Source of the DNA: Patescibacteria group bacterium
GTDB taxonomy: Bacteria; Patescibacteriota; Patescibacteriia; WFTA01; S139-112
Reading direction: 5' to 3'
Length of the DNA stretch: 11,625 nt
NCBI GenBank assembly: GCA_015485715.1
Contig: WFTA01000067.1
Span: forward strand, 1 to 11,625
Shown: piece by piece, positions 1-5,945 of the stretch
Numbering within the stretch: position 1 is the first letter of the stretch
Layout of the letters: each line of letters starts with the position of its first letter
The notes under the pieces: generated by a model
Told to the model about the DNA's origin: nothing
Databases searched by the model: none
The model's input: only the letters and a program-made list of their open reading frames with translations
Position numbers and translations under genes: made by a program

Positions 1-1148
1 CAGTAGGATTTGTTTCTTAGTCCTACACAGCCAAAGCAGTTGGAGCAGTTGTAAGATATAACATTATATTCTGAGTCTATTAATCCCCAACTTAAGATAT
101 TAAATTTAGAATTATATGAATCCTTGCTAAGACCAATACTATCATAAATCAATTCACATTTCATTCCAGAATCATATAAATCATAAGAATTATTTAACTT
201 CAAACCTGATAATGTTACAAATTTACAATTCTCTACATCAAAGACATCAAAACAATAGTGACAATTTTTAGAATTTTGAATATTGTCGCCGGAAACATCT
301 TGAGAATTAATGACTCGAGCATAACGATGTATCTGGGTTTTTTCCCATCTTCTAATTTTGTCATAAAACAATTCCAAATTACCAAAATTTCCAAACGAAT
401 CTAATATTCGACTCACTTCTCTAAAATACTCATCTTTTTTATATCTTTTATTAAAAATATAATACTGTTTATTTCTTAAATTAATACATCCAAAACAGTC
501 TGCACAATTCCTACAATTCAAAAGAAAATATGAGTTTATACACTCATAACAATAAGAACTAAAAAACAATTGATAACACTTTTCAATGTTAAAACACTCA
601 TAACAGATCTCTGAATTTAAAACAATAGAGGAATTCAAACATTGACTAGAAGTATATCCTCCATACAAATAATAACAATTAGTTAAATAATTACCGATAC
701 TCAAATAACAATTATAAGAATTAGAAATAACACAGCAAAAATTACAATTGACTGAGTCAATCTTGCGATTGTGTGGTTGTGGAACTCTGTATAAAAGGTT
801 TTTAAATTGCTCAAAAAAAGGTTTTTCAAAGTCATAATCTTGAGCATATTGTTGTGGATCCCAATTGTCAGACCACCAATATTCTTTACTATAAATAGGA
901 AAAGGACATGTAGTAGGGAAAATGGATATTAAATTTTTGCCGGTCGCATTACATTTTCTTTTATATAAATTGGTAAAAAAATTGGGATAGTGTGCCATTC
1001 TTCTTATCATTCTACACTCAGGACAGAAGGTAGGGAAAGGAACTTGGATTTTATGGTAAAAGTCTATATCTTCAGAAGTGATAATGAAATTGTTTTGGCA
1101 GGATTGGCAGGTTTTTTGAATTGTGGTTTGAGTACTTATATCAGACAT
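1..1148 (-). CDS. Cys-rich zinc-ribbon protein, 3' end cut by window edge
   Basis: The frame stays open from an ATG at 1146-1148 to the window edge (382 complete codons, no stop), so the C-terminus is missing. An in-frame TAA at 1167-1169 lies just upstream, so this ATG is the first possible. The N-terminus has two CxxC pairs (C14/C17 and C42/C45, the second as CPEC), which reads as a zinc ribbon. A conserved-looking segment with KCNATGK, EYWWSDNWDP and FEQF follows at about 65-116. The rest is a long series of Cys-Tyr-Asn-rich stretches with many C-x2-C pairs. A motif of the type CFGCxxLRNK occurs twice, near 218-227 and 371-380, suggesting internal duplication. No signal peptide or membrane segment is visible. 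From memory this matches a Cys-rich family of unknown function common in Parcubacteria. Metal binding is inferred, and no function can be assigned. No Shine-Dalgarno sequence is present. Confidence 0.85.
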   Translation of the reverse strand, partial: MSDISTQTTIQKTCQSCQNNFIITSEDIDFYHKIQVPFPTFCPECRMIRRMAHYPNFFTNLYKRKCNATGKNLISIFPTTCPFPIYSKEYWWSDNWDPQQYAQDYDFEKPFFEQFKNLLYRVPQPHNRKIDSVNCNFCCVISNSYNCYLSIGNYLTNCYYLYGGYTSSQCLNSSIVLNSEICYECFNIEKCYQLFFSSYCYECINSYFLLNCRNCADCFGCINLRNKQYYIFNKRYKKDEYFREVSRILDSFGNFGNLELFYDKIRRWEKTQIHRYARVINSQDVSGDNIQNSKNCHYCFDVFDVENCKFVTLSGLKLNNSYDLYDSGMKCELIYDSIGLSKDSYNSKFNILSWGLIDSEYNVISYNCSNCFGCVGLRNKSY

Positions 1149-1188
1149 ATGGTTTGGTTTTAGTTGTTATGGTTTGAAAATTGAATAA

Positions 1189-1290
1189 TTATTTTATGGT
1201 TTGTTTAGTATTTAAAATTTCGTATTTAGAATTTCTCAATGTAGAGCTGTTGTTGCAGGATTGGCAGGTTTTGGTTTGAGTATCTGGCAT
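1189..1290 (-). pseudogene. broken second copy of the Cys-rich gene's N-terminus
   Basis: An ATG at 1288-1290 opens a 33-codon frame ending in TAA at 1189-1191. Its first dozen residues (MPDTQTKTCQSC) closely match the start of the adjacent gene (MSDISTQTTIQKTCQSC), including the first CxxC. After two Asn codons the similarity stops and the frame runs into a low-complexity heptamer array, giving residues unlike the family. At DNA level the two starts share an 18-base identity (1098-1115 and 1255-1272) and a second 10-base identity (1125-1134 and 1273-1282). I read this as a leftover of a tandem duplication or recombination rather than a working gene. A short translated leader is the alternative. 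Confidence 0.55.
1204..1238. repeat. five-unit heptamer array, pattern TTTNNNA
   Basis: Five contiguous 7-base units read TTTAGTA, TTTAAAA, TTTCGTA, TTTAGAA and TTTCTCA. The first three bases and the last base are fixed and the middle three vary. The array lies between the intact Cys-rich gene and its truncated N-terminal copy, and provides the C-terminal half of that broken frame. Similar degenerate heptamer arrays are known as short tandem repeats in cyanobacteria and some uncultured lineages. Here it could have been a recombination point. Confidence 0.6.
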
Positions 1291-1308
1291 AAAGAAAGTG
1301 AGTTAAAT

Positions 1309-1330
1309 GTTAAAATAGAGTGTTAAAATA
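1309..1330. repeat. 10-base direct repeat next to the terminator
   Basis: TGTTAAAATA occurs at 1309-1318 and again at 1321-1330, a 12-base period of about one helical turn. It sits between the ftsH terminator and the start of the truncated Cys-rich copy. It could be a regulatory binding site for the leftward gene or a chance AT-rich repeat. Confidence 0.35.
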
Positions 1331-1362
1331 AAAAAACACAGATGTTAGGGTCTGTGTTTTTT
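1331..1362 (-). terminator. intrinsic terminator of the rpsA-ftsH unit
   Basis: AAAAAACACAGA (1331-1342) and TCTGTGTTTTTT (1351-1362) form a perfect 12-bp stem around the 8-base loop 1343-1350. On the minus strand the stem is followed by the run of T that an intrinsic terminator needs, and it starts about 58 bases past the ftsH stop. The T run on the plus strand makes it formally bidirectional, but no plus-strand gene ends nearby. Confidence 0.85.
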
Positions 1363-1420
1363 ATATCCATAATACACATATAAATAATACGAATATAATA
1401 ATACGAAAATATGTATCAAT

Positions 1421-3259
1421 CTAGCTGACGGTTGCTTGAATAGTAGCCTTTGGTCCCACTATCTTTTCAAACTCCTCTTTCTCTATAGTTTCTTCTTTTA
1501 GAAGTTTATCCACTATATTTTCCAAATCTTTTCTTCTCTTCTTTATAATCTCTTTGGCAGTATTATAAGCATGAGAAATAATATTGGATACCTCCATATC
1601 TATGAGTTTAGCTGTCTCCTCTGAGTAATCTCTCTGTTCGTGAATCTCTTTACCTAAAAATATAAATTCTTCAGATTCGCCAAAAGTTCTGGGACCAAGT
1701 TTTTCACTCATACCAAACCGGGTAACCAAACTCTTGGCAAGAGACGTTGCTCTCTCCAAATCATTGCTTGCGCCTGTAGTAACATCACCAAAAACAATTT
1801 TTTCAGCCGCATGACCTGCAAGCATTACAGATATTCTTTCTATAAACTCCTGTCTTGAATGCAGTCTCTTGTCCTGTTCTGGAACATTTAATGTATATCC
1901 ACCTGCTGATCCTCTGGATACAATAGATACTTTATGTACAGGATCAGTATGTGGAAGACTGTGTGCAACCAGAGCATGTCCTGCCTCATGGTAAGCAGTT
2001 ATTTTCTTTTCTTGTTCACTCAAAACCCTGCTCTTTCTTTCAGGTCCAAGCATTACCTTTTCTATACTTTCCAAAACCTCACTTTGCTCAATCTTCTGTT
2101 TACCTCTTCTAACTGCTAATATGGCTGCCTCATTGAGAAGATTAGCCAAATCTGCTCCTGAAAATCCAGACGTTCTCTCTGCAACCCTTCTAAGATCTAC
2201 ATCATCAGATAAAGGTTTATTCGCTGCATGTATTTTCAGAATTTCTTCTCTTTCATTTATATCGGGTAAATCAATTACAACTCTTCTATCAAACCTACCG
2301 GGCCTCAAAAGCGCTGGATCAAGTACATCTGGTCTATTTGTAGCAGCCATAACTATTACATTAGTTTTAGTATCAAAACCATCCATCTCCACCAGTATCT
2401 GATTTAATGTTTGTTCTCTTTCATCGTGGGATCCACCAAGACCTGCACCTCTTCTTCTACCCACTGCATCTATTTCATCTATAAATATTATGGAAGGTGC
2501 CTGTTTTTTTGCTTTTTGAAACAAACTCCTAACTCTTGCAGCACCAACACCTACAAACATTTCGACAAACTCTGATCCTGAAATACTTATAAAAGGTACA
2601 TCTGCTTCTCCAGCCACAGCTTTGGCAAGCAAAGTTTTACCTGTTCCGGGGGGGCCAACCAAGAGCACCCCCTTGGGAACCTTAGCACCAAAAGATATAA
2701 ATTTATCAGGGCCCTTCAAAAAATCAACAATCTCCATAAGTTCTTCCTTGGCTTCTTTTGCACCTGCCACATCCTTAAAAGTTACTCTATCTCTCCCTCT
2801 CCTAACTTCTCTTCCTGCGCTTTGACTAAAAGTAAGTGCCTTTTGATTAAAACCCTGTACCTGTTTTGCCATAAAATAAATCAAAAAACCTATAATGATC
2901 AAGGGAAGGAGGGTTGGTATAATAGCTGTAAACCATATTGAAGTTTGTGAAGGTTTTTTAATCTCCAGAGATACTTTTCTAAGCTCATCAGACTCCACTC
3001 CTAAACTAGATAAAATAGTAACTATAGATTCTCCTTGCTCTTTATATGCTGTTTGTCTACTACCATCTTTAAGTGTAATATTCAAATTACTTCCATCAAC
3101 TTCTATTTTATCTACTTTTCCTTCTTTGATCTGTTGAGAAAGTTGAGAGAGATTTATATTCTCTACTTTGTTTTTCGAGATATTGACATTATTAAACAAA
3201 AAAGCCAATACCAAAAAAACAAGTGTAATAACAAAAATATTTTTTATCAAATTATTCAT
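1421..3259 (-). CDS. ftsH: FtsH, ATP-dependent membrane zinc metalloprotease
   Basis: The 612-residue protein has the usual FtsH length and order. It has an N-terminal TM helix (about 5-23), a periplasmic-type domain, and a second TM helix (about 108-131). The AAA+ ATPase carries Walker A GPPGTGKT (202-209), Walker B IIFIDEID (257-264), a pore loop MFVG (234-237) and a second region of homology around 306-326 with arginines 322 and 325. The M41 protease carries HEAGH (424-428), with D500 in GASNDLE as the expected third zinc ligand. Every catalytic element is present, so it should be active. FtsH forms a hexamer at the cytoplasmic membrane and degrades misfolded membrane proteins and short-lived regulators. 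It lies 11 bases after rpsA in the same direction and is followed by a strong terminator, so it is probably the last gene of that transcript. No Shine-Dalgarno sequence precedes the ATG. Confidence 0.98.
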   Translation of the reverse strand: MNNLIKNIFVITLVFLVLAFLFNNVNISKNKVENINLSQLSQQIKEGKVDKIEVDGSNLNITLKDGSRQTAYKEQGESIVTILSSLGVESDELRKVSLEIKKPSQTSIWFTAIIPTLLPLIIIGFLIYFMAKQVQGFNQKALTFSQSAGREVRRGRDRVTFKDVAGAKEAKEELMEIVDFLKGPDKFISFGAKVPKGVLLVGPPGTGKTLLAKAVAGEADVPFISISGSEFVEMFVGVGAARVRSLFQKAKKQAPSIIFIDEIDAVGRRRGAGLGGSHDEREQTLNQILVEMDGFDTKTNVIVMAATNRPDVLDPALLRPGRFDRRVVIDLPDINEREEILKIHAANKPLSDDVDLRRVAERTSGFSGADLANLLNEAAILAVRRGKQKIEQSEVLESIEKVMLGPERKSRVLSEQEKKITAYHEAGHALVAHSLPHTDPVHKVSIVSRGSAGGYTLNVPEQDKRLHSRQEFIERISVMLAGHAAEKIVFGDVTTGASNDLERATSLAKSLVTRFGMSEKLGPRTFGESEEFIFLGKEIHEQRDYSEETAKLIDMEVSNIISHAYNTAKEIIKKRRKDLENIVDKLLKEETIEKEEFEKIVGPKATIQATVS

Positions 3260-3270
3260 ATATATCTATA

Positions 3271-4389
3271 TTAGATTTTAGCAAGGCCAAGCCTCCTCTC
3301 AGAAGGCTCTATATTTATAATTTTGAAGTCATATTCTTTACCTACCTCAAGTGATGCCTTTTCTTCTTCGCTTCCAAGCTTAGATACATGTACAAGCCCG
3401 TGAATATCATGATCGAGTTCTACAAATGCTCCATATGTACTTATCTGAATAACCTTTCCCTTTACTTGCTGACCAACTTTATAATACTTATCCACATTTT
3501 TCCAAGGATCTTCTTTTAATCTCTTAATAGACAGGGTCACCCTACCATCCTGAATAGTCATAATTTTGGCTTTCACTTTATCTCCTACCTTATACATCTT
3601 TTTTATATCATCAACCCTTTGCCAAGAAACTTCTGAAATATGTACCAGTCCTTCTATTTTCTTGGGTGCATCCTCTTTATCCTTGAATTCATCTTTTAAA
3701 GGAAGTTCCACAAAAAGTCCAAAATCAACCACCCCTGTTACTGTCACCTCTATCTCTTCACCTACCTTATAATAAGAAAGGTATTTATTATGCTTATCCA
3801 GATTGGCGGCTTTTTCAGAAACAATAAGTTTTTGTTCCTTCTCATCCACATCTATAACCACAACCCTAAATGTCTCTCCTACATACTGTTTTAATTTTTC
3901 TAAAATTTTATTTTTATTTCCTTCTGATACTCTGGGATAATGTTCGGGGTTAAGCTGAGATACTGGCAAAAATCCCAATATTCTTCCCATCTCAATTATC
4001 ATGCCTCCTTTGTTCGCCTCTATGGCTTTTACTTCTACCACCTCCTGAGTCTCTTTTAGTTTTCTCAAATTATCCCAAGCTCTCTGGTGGCCCACCAATC
4101 TGAAAGAAAGCTCAATCATTCCCTTTTCATTCTCAACATCTATAACCACCGCCTGCACTTCGTCTCCTTCTTTTAATTTAGATATATCTATCTGACCTGA
4201 CTCATCATAAATCTCCCAACCCCTGACAACACCGGTTGTAAGTCCCGGAATTTCCAAAATAACCTCATTTTTGCTTACTTTTACAACTTTGCATGTTACA
4301 AAATCATACAATTTTGGAATTTTCTTTGCTATATATGTTGATACTACACTATCCATTGGGTGTTTTGTCTGTTGTTTTGTATTTGGCAT
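3271..4389 (-). CDS. rpsA: 30S ribosomal protein S1, four-domain form
   Basis: The 372-residue protein consists of four S1-type OB domains at about 27-97, 115-192, 208-290 and 304-372. The last two fit the motif best: VVDFGLFVEL...EGLVHISEVS and STYGAFVEL...HGLVHVSKLG. The first two are more divergent, as in bacterial S1, where they contact the ribosome. Proteobacterial S1 has six domains. Four-domain forms are typical of many other phyla. The protein binds single-stranded mRNA leaders and brings them to the 30S subunit, which suits a genome whose genes lack Shine-Dalgarno sequences. It is the first gene of the unit: a consensus promoter sits about 52 bases upstream and ftsH follows after 11 bases. 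The first two domains could also be described as general S1-like RNA-binding modules, so the exact role is family-level inference. Confidence 0.9.
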   Translation of the reverse strand: MPNTKQQTKHPMDSVVSTYIAKKIPKLYDFVTCKVVKVSKNEVILEIPGLTTGVVRGWEIYDESGQIDISKLKEGDEVQAVVIDVENEKGMIELSFRLVGHQRAWDNLRKLKETQEVVEVKAIEANKGGMIIEMGRILGFLPVSQLNPEHYPRVSEGNKNKILEKLKQYVGETFRVVVIDVDEKEQKLIVSEKAANLDKHNKYLSYYKVGEEIEVTVTGVVDFGLFVELPLKDEFKDKEDAPKKIEGLVHISEVSWQRVDDIKKMYKVGDKVKAKIMTIQDGRVTLSIKRLKEDPWKNVDKYYKVGQQVKGKVIQISTYGAFVELDHDIHGLVHVSKLGSEEEKASLEVGKEYDFKIINIEPSERRLGLAKI

Positions 4390-4440
4390 AAAAAATTAAT
4401 TATAAAATTAATTATAAAATTTATAGATTAACTGCATTAT

Positions 4441-4469
4441 AGTATATCTACTTTGCAAGTATATGTCAA
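4441..4469 (-). promoter_or_regulatory. sigma70-type promoter of rpsA-ftsH
   Basis: On the minus strand TTGACA (4464-4469) is separated by exactly 17 bases from TATACT (4441-4446), an exact -35 and a 5/6 -10 match. Transcription would start near 4434, leaving a leader of about 45 bases before the rpsA ATG. That leader contains two copies of TTAATTATAAAA-like sequence and no Shine-Dalgarno site. Confidence 0.8.
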
Positions 4470-4578
4470 TGACGAAAATTATAGAAATTAATTAATTTAA
4501 AATTTAACAAAAATATTAAATCTAATACTCATATATAAAAATAAAATTGGTCTTGAAATTTTAAACTACAAAACAAAG

Positions 4579-4607
4579 TTTACAAAACATAAAAACTACT
4601 CTATAAT
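4579..4607 (+). promoter_or_regulatory. sigma70-type promoter with a long leader
   Basis: TTTACA (4579-4584), a 17-base spacer and TATAAT (4602-4607) give a 5/6 -35 and a perfect -10. Transcription would begin near 4614 and run right through the broken short frame at 4711 into the MBL-fold gene at 4871, a leader of about 255 bases. Such matches arise by chance in AT-rich DNA, but this one has the exact spacing. Confidence 0.55.
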
Positions 4608-4710
4608 AAAATAAAATTAAGACAAACATATCCAAAAAAAACAAAAAACTCTGACTACAAATAATTAAGTGATACTGGATCTCTAATGAAGAAAAACAAA
4701 TGGAGGCGGA

Positions 4711-4860
4711 ATGAACAAAAAACACATTAAAGAACATGGTTGAAAGTACGATATTTGGAAAGAATTAACCGTCCATCCAAAACATATTCTACAAAAACAG
4801 TCATACATTACAAGACGCACTAATTGATTTACTTTTACTGTAAATAATTGTCAAAAATAA
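4711..4860 (+). pseudogene. stop-interrupted short ORF with SD-like start
   Basis: GGAGG (4702-4706) lies 4 bases before an ATG at 4711, the only good Shine-Dalgarno match ahead of a start in the window. The frame gives MNKKHIKEHG and stops at TGA 4741-4743. The same frame then continues with protein-like composition (KYDIWKELTVHPKH...) to a second TGA at 4825-4827 and a TAA at 4858-4860. It ends just before the MBL-fold gene. It could be a decayed small gene. A very loose resemblance to HicA-type toxins (short, His-rich, a G-K-x-D-I-x stretch) is noted but not reliable. It could also be a 10-residue leader peptide. Reading TGA as an amino acid is unlikely, because no full-length gene here contains TGA. 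Confidence 0.25.
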
Positions 4861-4870
4861 CCAATAAGAT

Positions 4871-5536
4871 ATGAAAATCACCAATTTAGGAATCTACTAT
4901 CTAAACATAGAAACTCAAATAAACAGCAACACAGTAAATATTATCATCAACCCTTTTAATAAATTTAAAAATATTAAAAAAACTCCTATAACCAAGGGTG
5001 ATGTTGTTATAATAACCAATCCCACCAACGAACACTGTAATAATATAGATGTTGTCAAACCAAAAGACAAAAAACTTATAGTGATAAACAAACCGGGAGA
5101 GTATGATGTATCCAATTCTTATATTCAAGTAACTGAAATAGATAATAATTCTGAATCATATCTGGTATCTATAGATGTAGAAAGGATAAAGATAGGCTTG
5201 ATAGGGATGTCAAAAAATATCTCATCTACAGAAAAACGAATTGATTTCTTCAACGGTATTGATATCATGTTCGTTCCTGTTGGAGGTGGTGATGTATTTG
5301 CTCCTGAGGAAGCATTCAAAATAATCAATCAAATAGAACCACGAATTGTTATACCCGTAGCTTATAAAAGCAAGGGAATTATCTCTTATCCTCATGCCAA
5401 AAATTATGCTGAAGACTTTATTAAACACATTGGTGAAAAAAATACAGAGATTACAGACAAGCTAAAAATTAAAGAAGAAAATCTACCTCAAAGCGAAACC
5501 AAAGCTGTTATATTAAAAAGTAAAAACAAGGAATAA
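4871..5536 (+). CDS. MBL-fold protein, metal site degenerate
   Basis: The 221-residue protein has the layout of UlaG-like metallo-beta-lactamase-fold proteins (COG2220 type): an INPF strand near 26-29, a PGEYDV motif at 75-80, a VPVGGG motif at 135-140, an IVIP strand at 159-162, and an ending with DKLKIKEENLP and ETKAVIL. Active members carry THxHxDH, a GD pair and a late His. Here the first motif reads TNPTNEH (49-55), so both leading His are lost, Asp is Glu and only H55 remains. The GD position reads GM (112-113), and the late His is Ala (IPVAYK, A164). Hydrolase activity is therefore unlikely. A structural, binding or regulatory role is inferred. It has no signal peptide or TM segment and no Shine-Dalgarno site. 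It is probably transcribed from the promoter near 4607 and stands alone, divergent from rpsA. Confidence 0.8.
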   Translation: MKITNLGIYYLNIETQINSNTVNIIINPFNKFKNIKKTPITKGDVVIITNPTNEHCNNIDVVKPKDKKLIVINKPGEYDVSNSYIQVTEIDNNSESYLVSIDVERIKIGLIGMSKNISSTEKRIDFFNGIDIMFVPVGGGDVFAPEEAFKIINQIEPRIVIPVAYKSKGIISYPHAKNYAEDFIKHIGEKNTEITDKLKIKEENLPQSETKAVILKSKNKE

Positions 5537-5539
5537 AAA

Positions 5540-5719
5540 GGTGGTAGTTCTAAACCCCGAAGGTGAGGTTTTTAAGTAGGACGGGGAGTTGAAAGGTAGG
5601 GAAAGGGATAGGGAGTGGGAATTTTGATTTTTTTTGTATAAGCTTGATATTAGATGACGAACGAGTTTTTTAGGTCGAGCTTATATATACCTCACCTTAG
5701 GGGTTTAAAACTACCAACC
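5540..5719 (+). repeat. long inverted repeat, 180-base hairpin element
   Basis: Positions 5540-5569 pair with 5689-5719 over 28 of 30 positions: two mismatches (5559/5699 and 5550/5708) and one bulged base at 5717. Inside, 5637-5647 pairs with 5675-5685 (11 pairs including one G-T). The 3' side is almost continuous between the two stems (three unpaired bases at 5686-5688), while the 5' side loops out about 66 bases that contain the G-quadruplex motif. Neither end has the T run of an intrinsic terminator. It could be a structured RNA, a MITE-like palindromic element or part of a dispersed intergenic repeat family. The strand is arbitrary. Confidence 0.75.
5599..5619 (+). other. G-quadruplex motif
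   Basis: Four GGG runs (5599-5601, 5605-5607, 5611-5613, 5617-5619) are separated by loops of exactly three bases (AAA, ATA, AGT), the canonical G3N3 pattern expected to fold stably. A fifth run, GGGG, lies at 5583-5586. It sits in the looped-out arm of the inverted repeat in otherwise AT-rich DNA. Confidence 0.8.
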
Positions 5720-5828
5720 CCTACTTTAGCGGTCAGGCAAGAAAACTATTGTAAAGGAGAATACCAGATTGCTCCGGCATACCCTAACAATAGTCCCCAT
5801 GCTCGTCGTGCCTGACCACTAAAATAGG
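5720..5828 (+). repeat. second long hairpin element abutting the first
   Basis: Positions 5720-5739 pair with 5809-5828 over 18 of 20 positions (mismatches 5730/5818 and 5724/5824). Inside, ACTATTGT (5745-5752) pairs perfectly with ACAATAGT (5787-5794), and GGAG (5756-5759) can pair with CTCC (5772-5775). The result is a nested three-stem structure of 109 bases. It begins at the base after the last pair of the preceding inverted repeat, so the two may form one composite element. It also contains a G+C-richer palindromic core (GGTCAGGCA / TGCCTGACC). Candidates are a structured RNA or a dispersed palindromic repeat. Confidence 0.7.
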
Positions 5829-5857
5829 CGTTTATACTTTAAATGAACGTTATCAGG

Positions 5858-5886
5858 TTGACGAGCCATATTATCATATATTTAAA
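5858..5886 (+). promoter_or_regulatory. putative promoter of the ruvB operon
   Basis: TTGACG (5858-5863), a 17-base spacer and TTTAAA (5881-5886) give 5/6 and 4/6 matches. Transcription would start near 5893, about 53 bases before ruvB. A perfect TATAAT at 5915-5920 is a second possible -10 but lacks a good -35. Either would place the start after the hairpin elements. Confidence 0.4.
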
Positions 5887-5945
5887 ATTATGTCAAGGGC
5901 TGGAGGGTCAAATATATAATTTTTAGCTAAATTTAAACAAAAATT

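Larger units (their letters stand above)
4390..4870. other. AT-rich divergent intergenic region
   Basis: These 481 bases separate rpsA (leftward) from the MBL-fold gene (rightward). They hold the rpsA promoter, a plus-strand promoter at 4579-4607 and a broken short frame at 4711-4860, listed separately. About 4470-4578 and 4608-4700 are A-rich sequence in which I see no gene, tRNA or stable hairpin. Confidence 0.7.
5537..5945. other. structured intergenic region upstream of ruvB
   Basis: This 409-base gap is unusually large for a compact genome and is not plain AT-rich filler. It holds two abutting long hairpins (5540-5719 and 5720-5828), a G-quadruplex motif (5599-5619) and a putative ruvB promoter. 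I could not recognise tmRNA, RNase P RNA, SRP RNA or a tRNA in it. Confidence 0.75.

Noticed and set aside
1..1148. CRISPR-like or tandem-repeat DNA suggested by recurring short Cys/Tyr/Asn codon runs
   Set aside because: The recurrence is irregular, in frame and protein-level, with no constant repeat length or spacers.
1384..1407. ATAATACGAA direct repeat between the terminator and ftsH
   Set aside because: It is ten bases of AT-rich sequence repeated twice with no gene or promoter context. It is probably chance.
1934..3137. Plus-strand frames lying across ftsH, and similar opposite-strand frames in the MBL, ruvB, lamin-tail and ruvA genes
   Set aside because: They lie wholly inside strongly conserved genes on the other strand and have no protein-family character. 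They are shadows.
4436..4469. Alternative -10 TATAAT (minus strand) for the rpsA promoter
   Set aside because: It would sit 22 bases from the TTGACA box, too far. TATACT at exactly 17 bases fits.
4711..4860. TGA read as glycine (the SR1/Gracilibacteria code), which would join the broken frame into a 49-residue protein
   Set aside because: All full-length genes in the window have no internal TGA, and ruvA ends naturally at TGA. A recoded genome would use TGA inside genes.
5540..5828. Known structural RNAs (tmRNA, RNase P RNA, SRP RNA, 6S RNA)
   Set aside because: I found none of the conserved sequence cores. The asymmetric 66-base loop does not fit the symmetric central bubble of 6S RNA.
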